This document shows positions 43,398-53,049 of a stretch of 62,169 bases of DNA, one piece after another; the stretch's first letter is position 1; every line of letters starts with the position of its first letter. Made by a program: the position numbers and the translations under genes. Below the pieces are notes generated by a model, which was not told the origin of the DNA, did no database searches, and saw nothing but the letters and a program-made list of their open reading frames with translations. Source of the stretch: Gemmatimonadota bacterium (lineage in GTDB: Bacteria; Gemmatimonadota; Gemmatimonadetes; Longimicrobiales; Gaopeijiaceae); NCBI GenBank assembly GCA_028873845.1, contig JAPPNO010000001.1, forward strand, positions 46,993-109,161. The letters run 5' to 3'.

Positions 43398-43914
43398 CCG
43401 AGCCTCCTGTATCGCATTTGCGATATAGTGTGGCCTTGTTGCCGCATCCGGTCAACCCCGGCTCGCCCCGGCCGTCGCCTTCGTGCCCGACAACTCGCTC
43501 CGGAGAACAGTCTAGTCGCCCCTCTCCCCGCATGTTGTGGTACGTATGTGGACGCCCCCAGGTGGGCAAGCAGGTTTCTGAGTCGAGTTGGTGGCGGTCT
43601 GGTCAGGTACTGTCGTATGTCCGTCTATGGACGCCCCCGATAACGTCAGAGACGAACCAGTGAATCTGGAAAGGGACTCAGACTACTGGCCGGGCAGGAT
43701 CTCGGCGCTCAACCGTCAAATCGGAATCCAGCTACCCAGGGGCGAGCGACGCCGAACGGGCTACGACCGGATTCCGGGCGATCGTCCGGAATAGGGCGTT
43801 CCCGGGCTGCCCCGCTGGCTCGCACCTACGCACCGGGCGCACCCAGCAGACAGGATTGGCCACGAATCCGGGCCGCACCGCCGCCCGGTAACCTCGGATG
43901 GTCTTCGTCCGCGA
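43398..43914. other. about 517 bases without a supported gene
   Basis: Apart from the probable antitoxin promoter at its left edge, I see nothing. Confidence 0.45.
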
Positions 43915-44142
43915 TCACTCCGCGCCGTCACGGCTCCTCGCGACCCGCGCCAGAAGCCACGTATTCAGCTCCGACTCGAGCCAGCCGACGGTGCGGCGAC
44001 TCAGCCGGATCGGCTGGGGAAAGGCTCCCCTCTCCACCAGCGTCCGGATCGACCTCCGCGACAGGCCGGTGCGGGCCTCGACCTCGGGCATCCGCAGGAT
44101 ACGCGGGGACGCATCGGGGCCCTCTTCCGTACCTCGTGACAT
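43915..44142 (-). CDS. AlpA-like helix-turn-helix regulator
   Basis: 75 residues from ATG 44142, eight bases after AAGGAGAG. RILRMPEVEARTGLSRRSIRTLVERGAFPQPIRLSRRTVGWLESELNTWLLAR has the MerR-like winged helix of AlpA/prophage excisionase regulators. Such genes usually accompany an integrase; none is found in this window, so this may be a leftover of an integrated element. Confidence 0.8.
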   Translation of the reverse strand: MSRGTEEGPDASPRILRMPEVEARTGLSRRSIRTLVERGAFPQPIRLSRRTVGWLESELNTWLLARVARSRDGAE

Positions 44143-44179
44143 CTCTCTCCTTCCAGTCCTGACGGTATGGACGTCCACG

Positions 44180-44473
44180 TCACGCCGCCCCAAGGGCACC
44201 AGGGCCGCACGAACCCGGCTGCGGGCAACGGCGGAAGCCGGGGCGCGGGAGCACGCTCCGGGGCTCCGGTGAAACGGGGACCGAGCCGGCATCCGGGCAC
44301 CTGACCGCCACTTTTTCCCCTGCGGCCAACCTCCAGCTATTCCCGGGACACCCTCGGATCTCCACGAGGAGGCGGCGCTCGCTCTCGAATAGGCCGCCGG
44401 TCGAGAACGTCCCAAAGGTCACGGCGGCACTCCCCTTGTCGGGGAAGCTGATCGCGTACAGCCCGGTTCTCAT
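44180..44473 (-). CDS. small hypothetical protein
   Basis: 97 codons. The first 45 (MRTGLYAISFPDKGSAAVTF, then GGLFESERRLLVEIRG) look like protein; the rest is Pro/Arg-rich. It ends 37 bases before the AlpA-like gene, same strand. Not recognised. Confidence 0.3.
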   Translation of the reverse strand: MRTGLYAISFPDKGSAAVTFGTFSTGGLFESERRLLVEIRGCPGNSWRLAAGEKVAVRCPDAGSVPVSPEPRSVLPRPGFRRCPQPGSCGPGALGAA

Positions 44474-44798
44474 GCGGTTGCGTCAGCCCAGGGGCGTGAG
44501 CGCCCCGTCCATGTTTCCTCCTTCCGGCTGGGTGATGCTCACCCGTGAGCGGCACGGCCAGGGAGATGTTGGGGCAGATACCGTTACAATCGGGTGGACC
44601 CGGTACCGGTTGCCACGAGGCCGTTGCTCATCCCGCGCAGGACTCGGTTCAGGTGGCCGTCCTCATAGCTCGAGCTTGGCCTGCAGACAGGTTCAACCCG
44701 CCGGGAAGAGCTCGGAGCGCCGGTGCCTGGTCTGACGTTACTGTCTGCAAGGATGAAGACCAGGGGTCGCGTCCGGATCACTCCGAGCCCTTCGCTGA

Positions 44799-45011
44799 TC
44801 ACAGCTGGCCAATCAGGATGCCGATCGCCCGGTCAATCCGGGTGCTCTCTGCGTCAAGCTCCCGATCGTAATCCGCTTCCATAACAGCGCGTGCGTTCTG
44901 ATGTCGTTCCTCCGAAGATCGGACTTCCTCAGCATGCAATTGGGTCAGCGCTTCCACCTCTCTGGAAACGCGCGTGCTGTAATCCAGGAACGCGCCAAGG
45001 GCCGTGAGCAC
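44799..45011 (-). CDS. small coiled-coil hypothetical protein
   Basis: 70 codons: a hydrophobic start (MLTALGAFLDYSTRVSREVE) and a charged helical body (EERHQNARAVMEADYDREL) suggesting a coiled coil. No family recognised; no strong ribosome site. Confidence 0.35.
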   Translation of the reverse strand: MLTALGAFLDYSTRVSREVEALTQLHAEEVRSSEERHQNARAVMEADYDRELDAESTRIDRAIGILIGQL

Positions 45012-45324
45012 GTCGGTCGCCAGCGGCGATCAGATCGTCTTTCCGGATCGACACGTCACCTCTACTGCCCTGGGTTCATCGGTCGACCGCTTCGACCTGG
45101 ATGTCGAGAGCTTCGATCAGGAGGTCGAACTAGCCCTCGGGCGAGACAGGCCTCAAGGTAGGGTGCCAAGTCTTGTCCCCGCCCCCCGCACATCCATCAT
45201 ACCCGTGATATATCCAGCCCGCAATAACTTACTGCCAATCGTGATCGATACGAGCCTTACAGGACGCATGTCGGGTCGCGAGCGCCATCCTAATATGACT
45301 TAATCATGTCTATCCGGCGATAGA

Positions 45325-45343
45325 CAATGTTCTAACTGTGACA
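45325..45343 (+). promoter_or_regulatory. shared regulatory motif, site 2
   Basis: caatgttctaactgtgaca, in front of the GAF-kinase head starting at 45367. Confidence 0.45.
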
Positions 45344-45366
45344 CTTGGTCGAGGAAGGATGGAGCG

Positions 45367-45506
45367 TTGCACGATTGGTGCGAACCGGTGCCGGAGGCCG
45401 AAGATGCGGGCGATCGCGACGCCGCAGTGATCGCGGCGATCGGGCGCATCGGCTCGAGCCTCAACCTCGACACGGCGCTGCGCGAGGGCGTCGACGGCAC
45501 ACGGGC
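45367..45506 (+). pseudogene. GAF-kinase gene, 5' head only (copy 1)
   Basis: TTG start after aggaaggatgg; reads LHDWCEPVPEAEDAGDRDAA, IAAIGRIGSSLNLDTALREG then VDGTRA, the beginning of a GAF-containing sensor family. Similarity ends at about 45506, where the sequence becomes the reverse strand of the winged-helix end of copy 2. Confidence 0.6.
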
Positions 45507-46832
45507 CGGTCGACGACGGTCACCCGGCGCTTCCCCTAGTCGATGGCGACGTGGCCGAGCCGGGAAGGCTTGCGTCCGGGTCCGGATCGCCTGCGCAGCG
45601 CCACTTTGGTGTGCGCCACGAGTTCGGCCGGCGAGAACGGCTTGACGATGTAGTCGGCGGCGCCGGCCTCGAGCGCCCTCGCGACAGTGTCGCCGGAGAT
45701 GAAGGTCACCGGCAGACCGGCGAGCGACAGAAGCGTCTCCATCAGCGCGATGCCGTCGGTGGCGGGGAGCACGACGAGACGGGGCCTCTTGGTCTTGACC
45801 AGGCAGGGCACCTCGCCCGGCTCGGCGGTCACGATCGGGGCTTAGCCCGCCGCCGCGAGCACGCCACGCATCTGGCGGAGTGAGTTGGGGTCGTCGTCCA
45901 CCACGAGGATGGGTGTCCGCTTCCACTCCTTCCGCGCCGGTCGGGAACGGCTCCCCGACGCGCGGGGATCCGCTTCGGCTACCGGCAGCGTGAACGCCAC
46001 GCGCGTGCCCCGGCCCGGCCGCCCGCTCTCGGCCCGGCTGCGTTTGCCGTGGGCCTCCACCAGCCCCTTGCAGGTGACGAGCCCCAAGCGGGATCCCCGG
46101 CCGCGGGGACCGGCGCCGGCATGCCGGCTGAACAGGTGGGGGAGCGCGTCCGGAGCCACGCCCTCGCCCTCGTAGGCGACCGAGACCGCGACATGTGCTT
46201 CGCCTCCCGGTTGAAGGAGAGTAGCGGGCCGGTCGCGGCGTCAAACACCACGACGCCGATGGGCGAGGTCTCGACCAGCGCCTCCAGGTTGGCCCGGGCG
46301 CGCCGCTCGTCGTGGTTGGCGCGAGCGTATGCGATGGCTGCGGCCGCCTGCTGCGCGAACCGGGCCAGCACCGCCTCGTCCCGATCCGTGAACCCGCCCT
46401 CCTTCTCCGCGAGGAGGAAGGCGCCGACGGGTATCTCCCAGTGGTGTATTGGCGTACCCAGCAAGGCACGGGGACAGGGACCGGCGAGCATCTGAGCGAG
46501 CGGGCACAGTCCGCCAGGTCTGGCAGTCGTCGCGGCGAGGCGAGGCCGCGCAGGTGTTGGGAGCGCCGGATCTCGTCCAGCAACGCGGCCAGCGCTCTGC
46601 GTTCCTCCGGCGCGAGGCTGGAGGTGACGAAGTCGAGGGAGCTGTCTGGAACGGTCGGGGCGTAGATGGCGACGTGGCGGACGCCGGTGAGCGGGCGGGC
46701 GCCATCGACGGCCTCGCGCGGAACGGAGTCGAGGTCGAGGCTCACGCTGATGCGCAGGATCGCCGCGACCATGGCGGCATCGCGGCTACCCGCGTCTCAG
46801 GCCTCCCGCACCGGTTCGTGGAAATCGTCCAA
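45495..46832 (-). pseudogene. GAF-PAS-kinase-receiver hybrid gene, decayed (copy 2)
   Basis: From TTG 46832 the minus strand gives, with several frameshifts: a GAF domain (AILRISVSLDLDS, VTSSLAPEERRALAALLDE, GAFLLAEKEGGFTDRDEAVL), a PAS start (ALVETSPIGVVVFDAATG), only the last ATP-binding piece of a histidine kinase (LGLVTCKGLVEAHGKRS) and a receiver (TPILVVDDDPN ... GAADYIVKPFSPAELVA). The winged-helix start HVAID then hits a stop and continues GKRRVTVVDRPV to about 45495. The kinase His box is missing and the receiver lacks its phospho-acceptor Asp segment (VVLPATDG where a longer LDLxLPGTDG is usual). Confidence 0.65.
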
Positions 46833-46900
46833 CGGTCCATCTTCCTTCGGTGGACGCCGCGTGCCCGACCCGGCGCCGTCCCTTGCGGTACGGTGCGAGG

Positions 46901-46961
46901 TAAAAAAGGTCACACTTAAAGCACGATACAGCGTCATATCGACATGTTTACGGCATATAAT
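46901..46961. promoter_or_regulatory. divergent promoter module between GAF-kinase copy 2 and the LRR-metalloprotease gene
   Basis: Minus strand: motif site 3 (gtgctttaagtgtgacc) facing the kinase gene. Plus strand: catataat with a perfect TATAAT at 46956-46961 facing the LRR gene at 47122. The same arrangement is found at 51785-51842. The stretch is AT-rich against a GC-rich background. Confidence 0.5.
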
Positions 46962-47121
46962 ATGTTGTCACAATTCAATACACCGCGTTATCTGAGCCAT
47001 GTCGTTCACAGTTCCACTCTTTTGTTGCTGTGTGTACACGCGTCAGCTACTGTTGAAGGGTCCGGCAGGGCGGCTGGACGTTGCATGATCGCTGCGACCG
47101 TTGTAAGGGAGCAGACCGACG

Positions 47122-50100
47122 ATGTTGAAGATCCGGGTAGGCAACCACGGGCGGGGACTGTGGGCGGCACCTCTAACGATCCTCGCGGTAGCTTCGGCCA
47201 CCGCCTGCGGCGACAGCGCCACCGAGCCGCCTGCCCCGGCGCCCCCCGATCCCCCACGGCCCACGACCGTGATGGTGAGCCCGGCCACGGCCGAGCTAGC
47301 CGCGTTGGGCGCGACCGTTCAGCTGACGGCCGAGGTGCGAGACCAGGCCGGGCAGATTATGGCGGGGACTGCGGTGTCCTGGTCGAGCGCCGACCGCTCC
47401 GTCGCGACGGTGGACGCCTCCGGTTTGGTGCGGGGTGCCGGGGAAGGCGTGACGACGATCACCGCGTCATCGGGGTCCGTGCGGGGAACGGCCGAGATCA
47501 CGGTAGTCGACGCGGACCGGGCCGTGCTGGTCGCGCTCTACCAAACCACCAACGGCTCCGAATGGCTCGAAAACGACGGCTGGCTGTCGGATCGGCCGAT
47601 CGGACAATGGCAGGGCGTGACGACCGGGTCGGATGGGTGCGTCACCGCCCTGCATCTCTCGGCGATCAATCTGGTCGGGTCGATTCCGCCGGAACTCGGT
47701 AGCCTGACCTGTCTGGAGACGCTCGATTTCGAGCGCAATGATCTGGCGGGACCGATCCCATCTGAACTGGGCGACCTCTCCAGCCTCACGACGCTGAACC
47801 TCGGCGTAAACGAACTCACCGGACGGATCCCGCCGGAACTGGGCGATCTGGCCGGTCTTGAGACCCTTCGGCTTCGCCGGAACGACCTGACCGGACCGGT
47901 CCCACCCGAACTGAGCAACCTGCGCAACCTCAGGAGACTGGGGCTCGAAAGGAACCAGCTCACGGGGTCGATTCCGCTGGCGTTCCTGGAGCTCGACCGG
48001 GTTCAGACGTTGCACTTTGGAAGCAACGACGGTCTTTGCGCTTCCGGGTCGACGGACTTTCGAGCGTGGTTGGCGGAGCTCGATATCTACGTGGGCCCGC
48101 TGTGCGATGAGCGCGACAAAGCCGTGCTCGCGTCGCTGTATGAGACCGGCGGCGGAACGGCCTGGGCCCGCTCGGACGGGTGGCTTGGGGACGGTGGGCT
48201 GAACGACTGGTATGGCATCGACTCCGACTCGCTCGGGCGGGTTGTCGGAATCGATCTCTCAAACAATGGAATGTCGGGCCGCGTCTCCTCGTCGTTGGCG
48301 CGGCTCAACGGCCTGACCTCTCTCAAGGTCGGCGGGAATCCCGACCTGGGCGGTCCGTTGCCGCTGTCACTGTCCGCGCTCTCCCTCCAGGAATTTCACT
48401 ACGCGGACACCGGTCTCTGCATCTCGCCCGCCCGGTCATTCGGCGAATGGCTGGGCGCGATTCCGTCGCACGAAGGCACTGGCACGGAGTGCTCCGACCT
48501 CACCGACCGGGAAATCCTGGCGTTGCTGTACGAGGCAACCGGCGGAGCCCGCTGGACCGACGATGAGCACTGGCTGTCCGACCGGCCTCTCGACGAATGG
48601 AAGGGAGTCACGACTGACCCCGATGGCGGCGTGATCTATCTGTTTCTCAGCTCCAACAACCTGACGGGGCTGGTTCCGCGGGAACTGGGCGGCCTCTCCA
48701 GCCTGATCGACCTGCGCCTCGAGTCCAACAACTTGACCGGACCGATTCCGCCCGAACTGGGCGGCCTCTCCAGCCTCGCGCTGCTGGACCTCAGGTCCAA
48801 CGACCTGACCGGGCCGGTCCCGCCCGAACTGGGTGGCCTCTCCAGCCTGACGACGCTATACCTCGGGTCCAACGACCTGACCGGGCCGGTCCCGCCCGAA
48901 CTGGACGGCCTCACCAGCCTCGCGCTGCTGGACCTCGCCGGGAATGACTTGACGGGGCCGATTCCACCCGAACTGGGCGGCCTCTCCAGCCTGATCGACC
49001 TGCGCCTCGGATCCAACAACCTGACGGGACCGATTCCGCCCGAACTGGGCGACCTCTCCAACCTCGCGCTGCTGGACATCGCGGCGAACGACTTGACGGG
49101 GCCGATTCCGGCGGAACTGGGCGGCCTCTCCAACCTGACGTCGCTGAACCTCAGGTCCAACGACCTGACCGGGCCGGTCCCGTCCGAACTGGGCAATCTC
49201 TCCGGGCTGACCTGGCTGAACCTCGGACTCAACGACCTGACGGGGCCGATTCCGCCCGAACTGGGCAGCCTGTCCAACCTGAGGTCGCTATACCTCGACG
49301 GTAACCATCTGACGGAGATTCCGCCCGAACTGGGCGACCTCTCCAGCTTGGCGACGGTACGGCTCCATGGAAACAATCTGACGGGCCCGATCCCCTCCGA
49401 ACTTGGCAGCCTGTCCAACCTGAGGTCGCTACATCTCTACCGTAACGATCTGACGGGCCCGATCCCGGCGGAGCTGGGCTCTCTCTCCGGGTTGCGTCAT
49501 CTGTTGCTCATGGGGAATCAGCTGACGGGCCCGATCCCGGCGGAACTGGGTGATCTCACGTCGCTGCTCCGGCTCCACCTGACCAACAACCCGGGAATGT
49601 CCGGCCCCCTGCCCCGGAGCATGGCGGCGCTCGGCCGGCTGGACGAACTCCTGTTGAACGGTACGGGTCTCTGCGCACCCGACGACGCCGACTTCCAGGA
49701 GTGGCTGTCGCGGGTTCAGATGGCACAGGTGCGGCGGTGCGAGACGGCGCAGGGTTCGGGGGCGTATCTGACGCAGGCCGTACAGTCGTCGGCGTTCCCC
49801 GTTCCCCTCGTCGCGGGGGAGGCGGCGCTGCTCCGCGTCTTCGTGACGGCCTCGCGGAGTACGAGCGAGGGCGTCCCGCCGATGAGGGCGACGTTCTACG
49901 TTGACGGCACCGAGACCTATGTAGCCGATATTCCGGGCTCCGAGATCCCCATCCCCACCAACGTGGATGAGGCCGAAGGAGCGCTCGAAAAATCGGCGAA
50001 CGCCGAGATCCCGGGATCCGTCATACGGCCGGGTTTGGAGTTTGTCGTCGAGGTCGACCCCGCCAACGAGCTGGATCCCGGACTCGGAGTGACGCGGCGG

Positions 50101-51246
50101 ATCCCCGAGACGGGCCGGGCGAAGGTCCGTGTGGAGGCGATGCCCACCCTCGATGTCACCTTCGTTCCGTTCGTGTGGGCCGCAGGACCCGATTCGTCGA
50201 TCGTCGATATTGCGGAGGCCATGGCCGCGGATCCGGAGGGACACGAACTGCTATGGTATACGCGGACGCTGCTCCCGGTCCGCCACCTCGACGTGAAGGC
50301 CCACGAACCCGTCCTGACGTCGACGACGGACGTCTACACGCTCCTGCGTGAAACCAGCTTGGTCAGGACCCTGGAGGGCGGGACGGCCAAGTACATGGGC
50401 ATCATGCCGGAACACGTCATCGGCGGCCGGTCAGGGCTTGCCACCATCCGCGGTTTCAATGGCTTCAGCTCCGCCACCTCCTATGTGATAGGCCACGAAC
50501 TGGGACACAACCTGAGTCTCCGTCACGCACCCTGCGGGGGCGCCGGCGGCCCGGATCAGGCATTTCCCCACGGAAACGGGACGATCGGCGACTGGGGATA
50601 CGATTTCCGCGACGGCGGGGCCCTGGTACCGCCACAGAAGCCGGACCTCATGGGCTATTGCGGTCCTCCGCGCTGGATCAGCGGTTACGGGTTCACGAGA
50701 GCCCTGAACTATCGACTCCGGACCGAAACCGACGCCAGCGCATCCGCCCGTGCCGTGGAGGCTCCAACGAGAACGCTCCTGCTCTGGGGCGGCGTCGACG
50801 CCCGGGGCGAGCTCTTCCTCGAACCCGCCTTCGTGGTGACCGCCCCGCCCGCCGTGCCGCCCTCCCCCGGCGAGTACGAACTCATGGGCCGTGAGGGAAC
50901 CGGCGGTGAGGTGTTCTCGTTGAGCTTCGACATGATGGAAACAGCGGACGGCGATGGCCGGGCATTCTTCGTCATCTCGCTGCCGGCGCAGGCCGAGTGG
51001 GCCAGCCGATTGGCGAGCATTACGCTGTCCGGGCCCACGGGATCGGCCACAGTGGACCGGACCACGGACCAGCCCATGACCATCGTGCGCGATCCGGTCA
51101 GCGGCCAGGTCCGCGGCATCCTGCGCGATCCGTCTCCAGCCGACATGGCTGGCAACGGGGTGGCGGTCGGGATGGGAGGCCGTTCGAGCCTGGAAACCGC
51201 AGTGAGCAGAGGCATCCCGCGCGACGCAGATTGGAGCCGGGAGTGA
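47122..51246 (+). CDS. Big2-LRR-metalloprotease lipoprotein
   Basis: 1374 residues. N-terminal signal with Cys29 (ASATACGDS). Residues about 48-130 are a bacterial Ig-like Big2 domain (VMVSPATAELAALGATVQL ... TVVDAD). Then three caps of the type LVALYQTTNGSEWLENDGW each precede plant-type LRRs (LTGPIPPELGGLSSL), the third block with about 14 repeats of 24 residues. The rest is a secreted protease: HELGHNLSLRH at residues 1125-1135 gives the three zinc ligands and general base of a metzincin-like site (Ser where Gly is usual), with a Met-turn candidate DLMGYC at 1177. Predicted surface enzyme, LRRs for binding a partner. Substrate unknown; function inferred from architecture. Confidence 0.8.
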   Translation: MLKIRVGNHGRGLWAAPLTILAVASATACGDSATEPPAPAPPDPPRPTTVMVSPATAELAALGATVQLTAEVRDQAGQIMAGTAVSWSSADRSVATVDASGLVRGAGEGVTTITASSGSVRGTAEITVVDADRAVLVALYQTTNGSEWLENDGWLSDRPIGQWQGVTTGSDGCVTALHLSAINLVGSIPPELGSLTCLETLDFERNDLAGPIPSELGDLSSLTTLNLGVNELTGRIPPELGDLAGLETLRLRRNDLTGPVPPELSNLRNLRRLGLERNQLTGSIPLAFLELDRVQTLHFGSNDGLCASGSTDFRAWLAELDIYVGPLCDERDKAVLASLYETGGGTAWARSDGWLGDGGLNDWYGIDSDSLGRVVGIDLSNNGMSGRVSSSLARLNGLTSLKVGGNPDLGGPLPLSLSALSLQEFHYADTGLCISPARSFGEWLGAIPSHEGTGTECSDLTDREILALLYEATGGARWTDDEHWLSDRPLDEWKGVTTDPDGGVIYLFLSSNNLTGLVPRELGGLSSLIDLRLESNNLTGPIPPELGGLSSLALLDLRSNDLTGPVPPELGGLSSLTTLYLGSNDLTGPVPPELDGLTSLALLDLAGNDLTGPIPPELGGLSSLIDLRLGSNNLTGPIPPELGDLSNLALLDIAANDLTGPIPAELGGLSNLTSLNLRSNDLTGPVPSELGNLSGLTWLNLGLNDLTGPIPPELGSLSNLRSLYLDGNHLTEIPPELGDLSSLATVRLHGNNLTGPIPSELGSLSNLRSLHLYRNDLTGPIPAELGSLSGLRHLLLMGNQLTGPIPAELGDLTSLLRLHLTNNPGMSGPLPRSMAALGRLDELLLNGTGLCAPDDADFQEWLSRVQMAQVRRCETAQGSGAYLTQAVQSSAFPVPLVAGEAALLRVFVTASRSTSEGVPPMRATFYVDGTETYVADIPGSEIPIPTNVDEAEGALEKSANAEIPGSVIRPGLEFVVEVDPANELDPGLGVTRRIPETGRAKVRVEAMPTLDVTFVPFVWAAGPDSSIVDIAEAMAADPEGHELLWYTRTLLPVRHLDVKAHEPVLTSTTDVYTLLRETSLVRTLEGGTAKYMGIMPEHVIGGRSGLATIRGFNGFSSATSYVIGHELGHNLSLRHAPCGGAGGPDQAFPHGNGTIGDWGYDFRDGGALVPPQKPDLMGYCGPPRWISGYGFTRALNYRLRTETDASASARAVEAPTRTLLLWGGVDARGELFLEPAFVVTAPPAVPPSPGEYELMGREGTGGEVFSLSFDMMETADGDGRAFFVISLPAQAEWASRLASITLSGPTGSATVDRTTDQPMTIVRDPVSGQVRGILRDPSPADMAGNGVAVGMGGRSSLETAVSRGIPRDADWSRE
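48652..49570 (+). repeat. 72-bp tandem coding repeats (LRR block)
   Basis: About 13 units of 72 bases, each encoding a 24-residue plant-type LRR; one unit near 49310 is three bases shorter by two residues (LTEIPPELG). Units are very similar at the DNA level, so copy number could change by recombination or be mis-assembled. Confidence 0.75.
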
Positions 51247-51436
51247 CCCGCCCACAGGAACTACGCTCTTGCGCGATACGCTAAAGTCCACCGCGTGCGC
51301 GACAAGACGGCTCATCGCCCGAAGCTGTTCGGCACCGAGGAACTCCGGGGACGTGGCTCGCTGACATTCGCGCGGACCCGTTCCACGAGGCTGCACCAGA
51401 TTCCCATGAAAAGGCCCGGCACGGGACCGGGACCGG

Positions 51437-51764
51437 CTAGCATCCGAGCGAGCGGGCGTAGTCCGCCAAGTCCGCTAGTCTCCGCGGCGCAGCGAGACTG
51501 TGCACGTGCTCGAAGAGCCGGAGCCCGTCGGGCCACGCGGCCAGCGCTCCGCGTTCTTCCGGCGCGAGGCCGGAGGTGACGAAGTTGAGGGGGCCGTCCA
51601 GAACCGTCGAGGTGGAGATGGCGCCGTAGCGGGCACCGGTGAGCGAGCGGTCGCCACCGACGGCCTCGCCCAGCACGGTGTCGAGGTCCAGGCTCGCGCC
51701 GATGCGCAGGATCGCGACCTCCCGGGTCTTCGGCCTCCAGTGCCGGTTCGTGGAAATCGTTCAC
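51437..51764 (-). pseudogene. GAF-kinase gene, 5' head only (copy 3)
   Basis: GTG at 51764; reads VNDFHEPALEAEDPG, then after a deletion/frameshift ILRIGASLDLDTVLGEAV, SLTGARYGAISTSTV, FVTSGLAPEERGALAAWPDG and RLADLADYARSLGC to a stop. It holds the GAF N-terminal half and nothing of the kinase. Confidence 0.65.
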
Positions 51765-51784
51765 CGCTTCCTACTCCCTCGGTC

Positions 51785-51842
51785 CAGTGGTCACATTGAG
51801 AACATGATATCTCAATAACTGTACATGTATCAGCCATATAAT
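51785..51842. promoter_or_regulatory. divergent promoter module, second copy
   Basis: Minus strand site 4 (catgttctcaatgtgacca) facing GAF copy 3; plus strand ccatataat with TATAAT at 51837-51842 facing the LRR-head relic at 51998. Matches the module at 46901-46961. Confidence 0.5.
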
Positions 51843-51947
51843 GCTGCTCTTCCAGCCCAGTCGCAGAGTTGTACCCTCCCAAATCGTTCACCGTTCGCAA
51901 TCGTTGTTGCGGGGTGGACACGTAATGAGATACATATAGACGGTAGG

Positions 51948-52035
51948 GCGGCTGCACTTCGCATGATCGATGCGACCGCTGTCGAGGAGCAGACCGACGA
52001 TGTTGAAGACACGAGCAGGCAACCATGGGCCGATG
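51948..52035 (+). pseudogene. 5' head of an LRR-lipoprotein gene (relic of the 47122 family)
   Basis: ATG 51998 opens MLKTRAGNHGPMLG against MLKIRVGNHGRGLW in the intact gene. About 45 bases ahead of the ATG also match 47074-47121 (gcatgatcg.tgcgaccg, gagcagaccgacgatgttga). Similarity then stops. Confidence 0.6.
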
Positions 52036-53049
52036 TTGGGCATATCAACAGCGCGGAGCTCCAGCCGACTGAACGCATCGATCGGATCGAGGATCGAGTC
52101 GTCGTCTTCGAGGAGCAGGGCAAGGTGATCCTGCCGCAGCCAGCCCGGGTCGAGATCCTCACCGAAGAGGCAGAGGCGCTCCGGTGACGGGCCATTCAGA
52201 GGGGAGGGCAAGACGAAAGAATGAGTCGTGAATCATCGGCGCCCCGGGACGCTACGACCCGCCCCGAAAGATGATCCCGACTGATCCCGACTGCGAGCCA
52301 GACGTCGTCGAGACCGCCCCACCCTGCCGTCATGGAGGCCACGGCCCGAAGACCAAGCTTCCCGAGGAACGGGACGACACGAGAAGGAGCCGGTGGCCGA
52401 GTCGCTCGATGAGGAGGACCTCGAGCCGCGCTGGGTTCCGCGAAGCCATTGAAGAGGGCCGGCTGGCACCATGAAGTCGAGGCACGACGAGTTCGGGACT
52501 ATTGGCACCGACCGAAGCCACGGTTCCTCCTACTCGTGATCGGGGTGGCCATCGTAGTCCGGGCGTATGCGATTTGGTTCTGGTGGACGTGACCGAACGA
52601 TGAACGATATGCCGAACACGACCGGCGAACGGGCGACGGAGAAGGTGTCAGGCATAGGCTGGAGCACATCTCGCTTCCCTTGTTGGCAAGGTGGCGCTGC
52701 CCACCGTTTGTCTGGGCTCGCCGACGGCTCCAGTCTGCCCCTCCCAGAAAGGTCGGCGGAAGAACGCATGTTGTTCGAGCGGGCACATGTCGAGCGCCAG
52801 CATGCACGGCGGAAGGGGGGCGTCTGGCTCGCGGCCGTCCTCTCTTTCCGAAGTGGATGCCTGAAGCGGTCCGGCGCCGCTGTAAGCGGCTGGCTCGGCT
52901 ACGAGTCGCCGGTGAACTTCGAGTCACTCAACCATGCAGCCTGAAGCGAACCCGCAACCCCGGGGCGATGACGGCTCTCCGGGCGTCTCTGGCCTGCCCG
53001 CTTCGTCCGGGGCACTCGTTGCCCCTCGACAGCGTCCGGGGCCAGGTCC
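52036..53049. other. about 1 kb without a well-supported gene
   Basis: A plus-strand frame ends at 52187 with a plausible charged tail (RIEDRVVVFEEQGKVILP), and a membrane-like stretch PKPRFLLLVIGVAIVVRAYA is readable near 52535-52590; both are too short or open-ended to call. They may be relics. Confidence 0.35.

Noticed and set aside
44555-45303. Further ORFs between the AlpA-like gene and the GAF head
   Set aside because: Apart from the small coiled-coil frame none has protein-like composition or support.
45495-46832. Working two-component hybrid kinase
   Set aside because: Several frameshifts, no His box, no receiver Asp and a stop before the winged helix.
48636-49418. 260-codon minus-strand ORF with repeats
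   Set aside because: Antisense shadow of the 72-bp LRR repeats; repetition is inherited from the sense strand.
48652-49570. CRISPR-like regular repeat spacing
   Set aside because: The repeats are coding LRR units without unique spacers. No CRISPR array or cas gene is present.
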